From Vibrio lentus (lineage in GTDB: Bacteria; Pseudomonadota; Gammaproteobacteria; Enterobacterales; Vibrionaceae), in the NCBI RefSeq assembly GCF_002875945.1, contig NZ_MCZK01000172.1:62001-126000 (forward strand): a stretch of DNA of 64,000 nt. Direction: 5' to 3'. The position numbers and the translations under genes are program-made. The notes under the pieces are model-generated. The model was not told the origin of the DNA, did not search any database, and was given only the letters and a program-made list of their open reading frames with translations. This document shows, piece by piece, positions 56,523 through 64,000 of this stretch; position 1 is the stretch's first letter; every line of letters begins with the position of its first letter.

Positions 56523-59117
56523 ATGGCTCTTTTACACAAACCTTCATTGCTAGCAGTGGCAATTGGTAGCTTGCTAACGGCAAGTGCACACGCTGATTTG
56601 TTTATTTCACAATATGTGGAAGGCGGCAGCTATAACAAAGCGGTTGAGATTGCCAATAACGGCGATAGCAGCATGAATTTAGATGGTTATTCACTGGCTA
56701 AATCAGCAAACGGCAACGGATCATGGGGCGCCACTTTACCTTTAGATGGCCACGTTTTAGCGCCCGGTGAAGTACTTGTGGTCGCGCATTCTAGTGCGAG
56801 TGATGAGATTAAAGCTCAAGCTGACATCATTAATGCTTCTATCGCTAATCATAACGGTGACGACCCACTGGCTATCTTGAATTCAGATGGTTCGGTACAT
56901 GATGTTGTGGGTTTGATGGGCGATGTGGATTGGGGTAAAGATGTTACTTTGGTTCGTGCAACACAAACACCTTCTGCGACTTTTGATGCTTCGCAATGGG
57001 TATCACTACCAAAAGACAGCATTGAAGGGCTAGGTTCACTAGACAGTGTTGAACTACCAGAAGCGTTCACTTGTACACAAGATGGCTCTTACCCAGTATT
57101 CACAACCATTCAAGAGATCCAAGGTGAGGGTGCAACATCACCGTTCATTGATGGCTACCCGTACATCACCGACGATGAGTACTTTGTAAAAGGTGTTGTG
57201 AGTGCGGTGACAACAGGCATAACCAAAGGCTTCTACCTGCAAGCACTTGAGGATGACTTCAATTCAAGCACTTCTGAAGGCCTATTTATTCACACCAATC
57301 AATCGAGCTCAGAACTGGCTGCGGGCGATGTAGTGTGTGTGAAAGGTAAGGTTCAAGAATACTACAGCCATACTCAGCTTAAAGTTGAAAACAACCAATG
57401 GCTAAAACAGGGTGAACAACAAGCGCCTGAAGCAACGGCAATTGAAGCGCTAGATAGTGATGAAAACTTCGCTGCAACGCTTGAACGCTATGAAGGCATG
57501 TTGGTGAAAACAACACAAGCGCTTGATATGCGTGTCACCCGTACCTTTGGTTATGACTACGCAGGTCGTCGTAACAACATGGTACTGGCGCATGAGCGTA
57601 TTAACATGCAGCCGAACCAGCTGTTCGCAGCCGGTTCTGAAGAGGCGAAACAACAAACGGAAGATAACGCAGACCGTCGTCTTTTCGTTGAAACCGATCA
57701 AAAAGCGGGTGACGGACAGGTTCCTTTCTACCCAGACTTTGGTCGTACTGATATTGACCAAGATGGCTCGACGGAAGACTACATCCGTATCGATGACACC
57801 ATTGTTGGCCTAGAAGGCGTGCTGACTTACAGCTACGGCGAGTATCGCTTAGTAACAACTAACCAGATCTCGGCTGAAAACTTTGTACGTAATGACCCAC
57901 GTACCGACAAGCCTGATATGGATGAAGGCGACCTACGTATCGCGACCTTCAATGTCTTGAACTACTTCAATTCTCCGTTTGGTGGCGACGCGAATCAACA
58001 TGGTAACAACCGTGGCGCGAACACCATGACTGAGTTTGAGATGCAGCAAGAGAAGATTGTGAACGCGATTCTTCGTCTAGACGCTGACATCATTGGTTTG
58101 ATGGAAATTGAGAACAACGGCTTTGGTGAAGGCTCTGCCATTCAGCAGCTTGTTAACCAACTGAATGACCGCATTGAGCGTAAGAAAGACCGCTATACCT
58201 TTGTCGCTGTCGATTCAAATGAAGATGGCGTAACCGACGAGATGGACTCGATTGGTACCGACGTTATTACAACAGGCGTTATCTACCGTAAGAAAGTAGT
58301 TAAGCTTAAAGACAGCCGTGTTATCGCGATGCCAAGCCAACAGGCACCAGAAGTGTTAGACGATTCTGGCAAGGTGATTGAAGACGGTAAGAACTACCAG
58401 CGTGACTCGTTAGCGCCCACCTTCAAAGTTAAGGGTACTAAAGAGAAACTCACTGTAGCGATCAACCACTTTAAATCGAAAGGTTCTAAGTGTTGGGAAG
58501 ATGCAGCACCGGTTGAGCAGGGCGGTCAAGGTGGCGTTGATGCCGATAAGCAAGGTTCATGTGAGAACTTCCGTGTTGCTGCGGCGGTTGCACTGGGTGA
58601 GGCGCTAGACGGCATCAAAGGCCATAAAGTGATTCTGGGTGATATGAACTCATACGGCATGGAAGATCCAATGCTGGTGCTGACGGATTACTCTGAAGAG
58701 AAATACGGCAAGCAAATCAAAGCGGCGCGTAACACTTACATTGACGGCGTTGAGCAGTTTGGTGACAGCGGTGCGGTGATTACTAAGAACTACGGCTACA
58801 TTAATGCAGTGGCTCAAAAGCACCCAGACAGCTGGAGCTACTCATACAATGACGAAGTGGGCGCACTGGATCATCTGTTGATAAGCGACAGCCTGAAAGA
58901 CATGGTGGTGGATGCAACTGACTGGCACATTAATGGTGGTGAGTCGACGTTGTTTGACTATAACGAAGAGTTCAAAGGTGACCTACCTAAGTACCAAGAT
59001 CACTTCCGTTCATCGGATCATGATCCTGCGGTTCTTGAACTGCGAGTAGGTGGTTCATTTGGCTTCGGTGCACTGATGTCATTGTTTGGCTTAGCAATGT
59101 GGCGTCGTCGCAAGTAG
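56523..59117 (+). CDS. xds: Extracellular deoxyribonuclease Xds (ExeM/NucH family)
   Basis: Secreted nuclease. The V. cholerae homologue degrades extracellular DNA in biofilms and neutrophil traps and supplies nucleotides. From this ATG the protein has 864 residues: a signal peptide (MALLHKPSLLAVAIGSLLTASAHA), a lamin-tail-like domain (DLFISQYVEGGSYNKAVEIANNG), an OB-fold region (YFVKGVVSAVTTGITKGFYLQ), and an endonuclease-exonuclease-phosphatase domain (LRIATFNVLNYF, IIGLMEIENNG, VAINHFKSKGSKC, VILGDMNSYGMEDP, HFRSSDHDPAVLEL). The C-terminus GGSFGFGALMSLFGLAMWRRRK is a GlyGly-CTERM-type tail cleaved by rhombosortase. The GTG at 56514 is an alternative start. Confidence 0.93.
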   Translation: MALLHKPSLLAVAIGSLLTASAHADLFISQYVEGGSYNKAVEIANNGDSSMNLDGYSLAKSANGNGSWGATLPLDGHVLAPGEVLVVAHSSASDEIKAQADIINASIANHNGDDPLAILNSDGSVHDVVGLMGDVDWGKDVTLVRATQTPSATFDASQWVSLPKDSIEGLGSLDSVELPEAFTCTQDGSYPVFTTIQEIQGEGATSPFIDGYPYITDDEYFVKGVVSAVTTGITKGFYLQALEDDFNSSTSEGLFIHTNQSSSELAAGDVVCVKGKVQEYYSHTQLKVENNQWLKQGEQQAPEATAIEALDSDENFAATLERYEGMLVKTTQALDMRVTRTFGYDYAGRRNNMVLAHERINMQPNQLFAAGSEEAKQQTEDNADRRLFVETDQKAGDGQVPFYPDFGRTDIDQDGSTEDYIRIDDTIVGLEGVLTYSYGEYRLVTTNQISAENFVRNDPRTDKPDMDEGDLRIATFNVLNYFNSPFGGDANQHGNNRGANTMTEFEMQQEKIVNAILRLDADIIGLMEIENNGFGEGSAIQQLVNQLNDRIERKKDRYTFVAVDSNEDGVTDEMDSIGTDVITTGVIYRKKVVKLKDSRVIAMPSQQAPEVLDDSGKVIEDGKNYQRDSLAPTFKVKGTKEKLTVAINHFKSKGSKCWEDAAPVEQGGQGGVDADKQGSCENFRVAAAVALGEALDGIKGHKVILGDMNSYGMEDPMLVLTDYSEEKYGKQIKAARNTYIDGVEQFGDSGAVITKNYGYINAVAQKHPDSWSYSYNDEVGALDHLLISDSLKDMVVDATDWHINGGESTLFDYNEEFKGDLPKYQDHFRSSDHDPAVLELRVGGSFGFGALMSLFGLAMWRRRK

Positions 59118-59174
59118 CGACATCGTTAACCATGCAAGCCTCCTGATTCAGGTAACTGAAAGTTATCTGTAAAC

Positions 59175-59204
59175 AATTAAGGTCAACCTAGGTTGGCCTT
59201 AATT
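59175..59204 (+). terminator. Terminator-like hairpin after xds
   Basis: AATTAAGG-CAACCT and AGGTTG-CCTTAATT form a long stem with one mismatch. The following sequence (ATTGG) is only weakly T-rich, so efficiency is uncertain. Confidence 0.55.
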
Positions 59205-59305
59205 ATTGGCGAAATGCAGTTTCCACTTGCCTTTCGCCATGGGTATTGCACAATACCGCCCCTATATCTCCCAATCCTTTAGTATTTAGCAAACGATTTC
59301 GACCC

Positions 59306-59884
59306 ATGTTACTTATCATCGATAACTACGACTCTTTTACTTATAACTTGTATCAGTATTTCTGTGAGTTAGGGGTCACTGTGAAAGTTGTTCGTAACGA
59401 TGAGATTGATATTGCGGGTATTGAAGCGCTGAATCCTAGCCATCTTGTTATCTCGCCAGGCCCTTGTACGCCTGATGATGCTGGAATCTCTCTGCAAGTC
59501 ATTGAACACTTCGTGGGTAAACTGCCTATCTTAGGTGTGTGTCTTGGCCATCAAGCCATTGCTCAAGTCTTTGGTGGTGAAGTGGTGCGAGCCAGACAAG
59601 TGATGCACGGTAAAACCTCTCCAATCCGCCATAATGGCAAGAGCGTTTTTCAAGGGCTCAACAACCCTCTAACAGTGACACGTTACCATTCTCTAGTGGT
59701 GAAAAATGGCACGCTACCTGACTGCTTTGAACTGACGTCTTGGACGGAATTCGAAGATGGCAGCATGGATGAGATCATGGGTTATCAACACAAAACCTTG
59801 CCAATTGATGCGGTGCAATTTCACCCTGAGTCGATTAAAACAGAGCAAGGACACCAGCTTCTCGCTAACTTCCTAGCACGCTGA
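59306..59884 (+). CDS. pabA: Aminodeoxychorismate synthase glutaminase subunit
   Basis: Glutamine amidotransferase that supplies ammonia to PabB for p-aminobenzoate and folate synthesis. The 192 residues from MLLIIDNYDSFTYNLYQYFCELG have the oxyanion segment LVISPGPCTPDDAGIS, the nucleophile Cys in ILGVCLGHQAIAQVFGG near residue 79, and the catalytic His and Glu in AVQFHPESIKTEQGHQLL. The relatedness to TrpG is close. The neighbour argD and the lack of trp genes favour pabA, as in the E. coli fic-pabA-argD order. No strong ribosome site is visible. Confidence 0.88.
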   Translation: MLLIIDNYDSFTYNLYQYFCELGVTVKVVRNDEIDIAGIEALNPSHLVISPGPCTPDDAGISLQVIEHFVGKLPILGVCLGHQAIAQVFGGEVVRARQVMHGKTSPIRHNGKSVFQGLNNPLTVTRYHSLVVKNGTLPDCFELTSWTEFEDGSMDEIMGYQHKTLPIDAVQFHPESIKTEQGHQLLANFLAR

Positions 59885-60349
59885 GTGTTTAAATTTGACT
59901 CTTTCTCCATCTAAATAAGCCAGTTAAACCTGTTAGCCCATTCGTTAAGCGTTTAAATTCGGGCGCTACGCGTCTCTTACTCCTCTGACGCCGATCACTT
60001 TTTATAACATTTCTCTCTCTTCAGGCTAAGTTTTTAGCCTATGCAAAATTATTCGCCTTATTTCGTCTCGAACCCTATATACCGCAATGCCAGTAAGGCT
60101 TTGCTATTACTGGTTATGCGTTTAGGTAAAAAAAGCTTCATAAAACAGATTAATTGATGCATAAATAGTCATAGGTAGTGACGTTTAGCTGGCTGTTAGG
60201 GATGGCTAAAGAATAATCTACTATTGAAAACGTTAATTAAATGTAAATATAATGCTGCAGCGGGATTATGGCGAGAGAAAATATCTTTGTCTCACTTATG
60301 AACCAGTACGCTTATTTGCGAAGCTTGCGGTATCGAGAAGGAATGTACG
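59885..60349 (+). other. pabA-argD intergenic region
   Basis: The 465 bases have no plausible gene. A good promoter lies at 60224-60253. No pabA terminator stands out. The length of the gap suggests room for ArgR or other regulators, but I found no convincing site. Confidence 0.45.
60224..60253 (+). promoter_or_regulatory. Sigma-70 promoter of argD-ast
   Basis: TTGAAA at 60224-60229 and a perfect TATAAT at 60248-60253 are separated by 18 bases. Transcription would start near 60260, giving a leader of about 90 bases. Confidence 0.65.
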
Positions 60350-61561
60350 ATGACAGTGGAAAAAAAAGTAGAACGTAGTCTGTTTAATGAGGTGATGGTG
60401 CCTTGTTATAACCCAATGGAAATGATCCCAGTAAAAGGGGAAGGCGCACGCGTTTGGGACCAACAAGGCCGAGAGTATATCGACTTTGCTGGTGGTATCG
60501 CTGTGAGCTGTTTGGGTCACTGTCACCCAGCAATGGTTAACGCAGTTACTGAGCAAGCAAACAAGATTTGGCATTTAAGTAATGTAATGACCAATGAACC
60601 TGCATTGCGTCTAGCGAAGAAGCTAACAGACGTATGTTTTGCAGAAAAAGTATTCTTTGCAAACTCTGGTGCAGAAGCAAACGAAGCAGCATTGAAGCTA
60701 GCTCGTCGTTGGGCAGCAGATGTTCACGGTCCTGAGAAATCTGAAATCATTGCATTCAAACAAGGTTTCCACGGTCGTACTTTCTTTACCGTAACGGTCG
60801 GTGGTCAAGAAGCTTACTCTGATGGCTTCGGTCCTAAACCGGGCGATGTAACTCACCTGCCTTACAACGATATTGCAGCACTAGAAGCGCACATCTCAGA
60901 TCGCACATGTGCAATCATGATGGAACCTCTGCAAGGCGAGGGCGGTATCATATCTCCAACATCTGAGTTCGTGAACACGGTTCGTGAACTGTGTGACAAA
61001 CACAATGCGCTGCTTATCTTTGATGAAGTGCAAACAGGTAATGGCCGTACGGGTAACTTTTACGCTTACCAAGGCTTAGGTGTGACACCTGATATCCTAA
61101 GCACAGCGAAATCACTAGGTGGCGGCTTCCCAATCGGCGCAATGCTAACAACGTCTGAACTTGCGACACACCTAAAAGTGGGTACGCACGGTTCTACTTA
61201 CGGTGGTAACCCACTGGCGTGTGCCGTTGCTGAAGCAGTTGTTGACGTAGTAAGCCAACCTGAAACTTTGGCTGGCGTGAAAGAACGCGAAGCACTATTC
61301 CGTGATGGTTTAGCTAAGATTAACGACAAATACCAAATATTCAGTGAAGTTCGCGGTAAAGGCTTATTGCTAGGCGCTGCGCTTAATGAAGCATGGCAAG
61401 GTCGTGCTCGTGATGTATTAGTGGCAGCAGGCGAACAAGGCTTGATGGTACTGGTTGCGGGTGCAAACGTGGTTCGTTTCACACCATCACTGGTTATCAC
61501 TACACAAGAAATTGAAGAAGGTTTATCAAAACTAGACAAAGCAATCGCTACGCTAGTTTAG
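60350..61561 (+). CDS. argD: Acetylornithine / succinylornithine aminotransferase
   Basis: PLP aminotransferase. ArgD works in arginine synthesis and AstC in arginine catabolism; the two are so alike that one protein can do both. The 403 residues contain RVWDQQGREYIDFAGGIAVSCLGHCHP, VFFANSGAEANEAALKLARRWA, KQGFHGRTFFTVTVGG, the PLP-contacting LLIFDEVQTGNGRTGNFYAYQG and the lysine in LSTAKSLGGGFPIGAM. It is followed by astA and astD, the ast order, while no second copy is in the arg cluster. A dual role is therefore likely. It has its own promoter. Confidence 0.93.
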   Translation: MTVEKKVERSLFNEVMVPCYNPMEMIPVKGEGARVWDQQGREYIDFAGGIAVSCLGHCHPAMVNAVTEQANKIWHLSNVMTNEPALRLAKKLTDVCFAEKVFFANSGAEANEAALKLARRWAADVHGPEKSEIIAFKQGFHGRTFFTVTVGGQEAYSDGFGPKPGDVTHLPYNDIAALEAHISDRTCAIMMEPLQGEGGIISPTSEFVNTVRELCDKHNALLIFDEVQTGNGRTGNFYAYQGLGVTPDILSTAKSLGGGFPIGAMLTTSELATHLKVGTHGSTYGGNPLACAVAEAVVDVVSQPETLAGVKEREALFRDGLAKINDKYQIFSEVRGKGLLLGAALNEAWQGRARDVLVAAGEQGLMVLVAGANVVRFTPSLVITTQEIEEGLSKLDKAIATLV

Positions 61562-61570
61562 CCTGAGCGG

Positions 61571-61609
61571 CGTCATAGGAATGATCGCCATTAGAGCGAT
61601 CCCATGACG
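61571..61609 (+). other. Intercistronic stem-loop between argD and astA
   Basis: CGTCAT pairs with ATGACG, and inside it GATCGC pairs with GCGATC around CATTAGA, with an asymmetric internal loop. It is just past the argD stop. No T-run follows it directly. Confidence 0.55.
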
Positions 61610-61618
61610 TACTGCTAA

Positions 61619-61650
61619 AGGCCCAAGCTTCTGGTTTTGGGCCTGTTTTG
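61619..61650 (+). terminator. Terminator-like hairpin just before astA
   Basis: GGCCCAA and TTGGGCC pair around a 10-base loop and are followed by TGTTTTG, ending a few bases before the astA ribosome site GGAGG. It looks like an attenuator or partial terminator that would set ast expression below argD. Confidence 0.6.
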
Positions 61651-61668
61651 CATCTGGAGGGAATATTG

Positions 61669-62688
61669 ATGCTAGTTGTTCGCCCAATAAAATTATCTGA
61701 TTACGATGCGCTGCATACCTGCGCGGTTGAATCTGGTCACGGATTCACATCTCTTCCGGTTAACGAAGAACTGTTAACTAACCGAATTACTCATTCTGAA
61801 TACAGTTTTGCTAAACAAGACGTGACTGAACCCGGTGATGAAGGCTACCTAATGGTTGGCTTCGACACTGAAACGGGAGAAGTCGCCGGTACTACAGGCA
61901 TCGAAGCTTCAATTGGCTGGGATGTTCCGTTTTACTCTTACCACATCAGCAAAGTGGTTCACTCATCGCAAAAGCTTGGCGTGAATAACGTCGTGAAGTT
62001 GCTGACTTTCGGCAATAACTACACAGGATGCAGTGAGATCTGCACACTGTTCTTGCGCCCAGCTTTCCGTGGTGGATTGAATGGTCGTTTGATGTCGAAA
62101 TGTCGCTTCCTGATCATGTCTGAGCACCCAGAGCGTTTCTCGAAAACGATTTTTGCTGAGATGCGTGGTGTATCCGATGCGGAAGGTAACTCACCTTTCT
62201 GGCAATGGCTGCAAGAGCACTTCTTCTCAATTGATTTCACGCTTGCCGATTACCTAACTGGTATTGGTAAGAAAGGCTTCATTGCTGACCTAATGCCGAA
62301 GCTGCCTATCTACGTGAACCTACTGAGCAAAGAGGCTCAGGCGGTGATTGGAGAGGTACATGATAATACACGCCCAGCACTTAAGTTGCTGGAACGTGAA
62401 GGTTTCACTAACCGTGGTTATGTCGACATCTTTGATGCAGGCCCAACGGTTGAGTGTGATTTAAGAAACATTGAATCCGTGCGTCATGCGATTCGAGCGC
62501 AGGTTCAAATTGCAGAGCACTCCAGCTCTAAAGACTTCCTAATTGGTAATACCTCGTTTGAGAACTTCCGCGCAGTAGCCGCGAAAGGCGCGTATGACCA
62601 AGCAAGCGACACAGTGATTTTATCATCTGAAGTAGCAAGCGCTCTTGAAGTAAAAGAAGGCGAATTCGTTCGCATGTTGGCTCAATAA
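61669..62688 (+). CDS. astA: Arginine N-succinyltransferase
   Basis: First step of the arginine succinyltransferase pathway: transfers succinyl from succinyl-CoA to arginine. The 339 residues begin MLVVRPIKLSDYDALHTCAVESGHGFTSLP, with a GNAT-like fold (GEVAGTTGIEASIG, CTLFLRPAFRGGLNGRLMSKCRF) and the family segments FAEMRGVSDAEGNSPFWQWL, FSIDFTLADYLTGIGKKGFIADLMPK and GEVHDNTRPALKLLEREGF. A GGAGG site eight bases upstream supports this ATG. It precedes astD by 39 bases. Confidence 0.95.
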   Translation: MLVVRPIKLSDYDALHTCAVESGHGFTSLPVNEELLTNRITHSEYSFAKQDVTEPGDEGYLMVGFDTETGEVAGTTGIEASIGWDVPFYSYHISKVVHSSQKLGVNNVVKLLTFGNNYTGCSEICTLFLRPAFRGGLNGRLMSKCRFLIMSEHPERFSKTIFAEMRGVSDAEGNSPFWQWLQEHFFSIDFTLADYLTGIGKKGFIADLMPKLPIYVNLLSKEAQAVIGEVHDNTRPALKLLEREGFTNRGYVDIFDAGPTVECDLRNIESVRHAIRAQVQIAEHSSSKDFLIGNTSFENFRAVAAKGAYDQASDTVILSSEVASALEVKEGEFVRMLAQ

Positions 62689-62727
62689 GAGCGGCGATTA
62701 TCTGTCGAAGATTTTAAGGATAGAAGT

Positions 62728-64000
62728 ATGACTCAGTGGATAGCAGGACAGTGGGTGGCAGGTCAAGGCGACGCCATGACATCAGTAAGCCCATACAACA
62801 ATGAAGTGGTGTGGCAAGGCGATAGTGCAACACCAGCGCAGGTTGAATCTGCAGTAGCAGCGGCTCGTGACGCGTTCTTAGTTTGGAAAAAACTGAGCTT
62901 TGCCGAGCGTGAAGCGATCGTGTTGAACTTTGCTGAGAAGGTAAAAGAGAACAGCGAAGAGATTGCACAGATTATTGCAAAAGAGACGGGTAAACCGATT
63001 TGGGAAACTCGCACTGAAGCGGGTGCAATGGCGGGCAAAATCGCTATCTCAATCCGTGCTTACCACGAACGTACGGGTGAAGCTTCGCGTGAAGCAGCAG
63101 GCAACCAAATCGTACTGCGTCATCGTCCATTAGGCGTAATGGCGGTATTTGGCCCTTACAACTTCCCAGGTCACTTACCTAACGGTCATATTGTTCCAGC
63201 ACTGCTATCGGGTAATACCGTGGTATTTAAGCCGTCAGAGCAGACACCTTGGACAGGTGAATTTGCGATGAAGCTATGGCAAGAAGCTGGCCTTCCTGCT
63301 GGCGTGATTAACCTAGTGCAAGGCGCTAAAGAGACAGGCATCGCTTTGGCGGATGCTAAAGGTCTTGATGGCGTGCTATTCACAGGTAGTGCGAATACTG
63401 GTCATATCCTTCACCGTCAATTCGCGGGTCAACCGGGTAAGATGCTGGCACTAGAGATGGGCGGTAACAACCCTATGGTGATCAGTGACCAATTTGGTGA
63501 TGCTGACGCGACGGTTTATACCATTATCCAATCGGCTTTCATCAGTGCAGGCCAACGTTGTACATGTGCTCGTCGCTTGTATGTTCCTGTTGGAGAGAAG
63601 GGCGATCAACTGCTTGATAAGCTCGTTACGGCTACCTTGAAGATTCGTGTCGATCAGCCATTCGCTGAGCCAGCACCTTTCATGGGGCCACAGATCTCTG
63701 AAGCGGCGGCTAAGTTCATTCTGGACGCGCAAGCTAATCTGCAATCGCTAGGTGGTGTAAGTCTAGTAGAAGCAAAAGCGGGCGAAGCGGCGTTTGTTTC
63801 TCCGGGTATTATCGATGCAACCAACATTGCTGAGTTGCCAGATGAAGAGTACTTCGGCCCATTGCTGCAAGTGGTTCGTTACCAATCGCTAGAGCAAGCG
63901 GTTGAGCTAGCTAACGACACTCGTTTTGGTTTGTCTGCGGGTCTTGTATCAACAGATGATTCTGAATGGGAATACTTCGTTGACCATATCCGTGCGGGTA
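62728..64000 (+). CDS. astD: Succinylglutamate-semialdehyde dehydrogenase (3' end beyond window)
   Basis: NAD-dependent aldehyde dehydrogenase, fourth step of the arginine succinyltransferase pathway. The visible 424 residues, translated by hand, begin MTQWIAGQWVAGQGDAMTS. They contain GVMAVFGPYNFPGHLPNGHIVPALLSGNTVVFKPSEQTP, the NAD-binding LFTGSANTGHILHRQ, the catalytic Glu in MLALEMGGNNPMVI and the catalytic Cys in SAFISAGQRCTCARRL. About 60 residues remain outside the window. A TTAAGGA ribosome site precedes the ATG. Confidence 0.94.
   Translation, partial: MTQWIAGQWVAGQGDAMTSVSPYNNEVVWQGDSATPAQVESAVAAARDAFLVWKKLSFAEREAIVLNFAEKVKENSEEIAQIIAKETGKPIWETRTEAGAMAGKIAISIRAYHERTGEASREAAGNQIVLRHRPLGVMAVFGPYNFPGHLPNGHIVPALLSGNTVVFKPSEQTPWTGEFAMKLWQEAGLPAGVINLVQGAKETGIALADAKGLDGVLFTGSANTGHILHRQFAGQPGKMLALEMGGNNPMVISDQFGDADATVYTIIQSAFISAGQRCTCARRLYVPVGEKGDQLLDKLVTATLKIRVDQPFAEPAPFMGPQISEAAAKFILDAQANLQSLGGVSLVEAKAGEAAFVSPGIIDATNIAELPDEEYFGPLLQVVRYQSLEQAVELANDTRFGLSAGLVSTDDSEWEYFVDHIRAG

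Noticed and set aside
1..64000. Horizontal transfer, prophage, integron or tRNA-linked island
   Set aside because: Gene order is that of the conserved Vibrio chromosome 1 core throughout, with no integrase, transposase, tRNA or attachment repeat visible.

Overview
The window is a stretch of Vibrio main-chromosome core sequence. It is moderately AT-rich, coding-dense and free of any visible mobile element. Three things point to Vibrio: AphA, the low-cell-density quorum-sensing regulator; an argininosuccinate lyase fused to an acetyltransferase; and a gene order that, as I recall it, follows Vibrio cholerae chromosome 1 from sodA through argH, oxyR, pilMNOPQ and xds to ast. A Splendidus-clade species would fit, but that is only an impression.

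Layout. Positions 1-3306 hold sodA (cut by the window start) with a Fur box, then the cpxRA envelope-stress system divergent from cpxP. Positions 3471-10593 carry fieF, pfkA, tpiA, four small or poorly characterised genes (a CHMI-like isomerase, a DUF805 protein, a DUF3135 protein and a SufR-like regulator), glpX and zapB. Positions 10742-18693 are a minus-strand block resembling the E. coli 88-minute region: rraA, menA, hslU, hslV, ftsN, cytR, priA. rpmE is divergent from priA, followed by a malic enzyme. Positions 21103-26447 are the methionine regulon (metJ, metBL, metF), with tandem MetJ boxes. aphA, ppc and the arginine cluster (argE divergent from argCBGH) run to 37012.

Positions 37266-41648 hold two small genes and an oxidative-stress group: a lipoamide-dehydrogenase-like oxidoreductase, a peroxiredoxin-glutaredoxin hybrid, and divergent oxyR with a well-formed OxyR site. 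mrcA is divergent from pilMNOPQ, which leads into aroK-aroB-damX-dam-rpe-gph-trpS. The window closes with the extracellular nuclease gene xds, pabA, and argD-astA-astD (astD cut by the window end), where one aminotransferase probably serves both arginine synthesis and arginine succinyltransferase catabolism.

I found no new defence, secretion or biosynthetic system, and no tRNA, rRNA, CRISPR array or insertion sequence. The signals most worth a second look are non-coding. They are a perfect 11-bp hairpin that buries the sodA Shine-Dalgarno sequence, short tandem repeats that begin at or just after stop codons at several unrelated loci, a Qrr-complementary site in the aphA leader, and hairpins between argD and astA. 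Among proteins, the oxidoreductase beside the peroxiredoxin-glutaredoxin hybrid has an unusual C-terminal cysteine tail.
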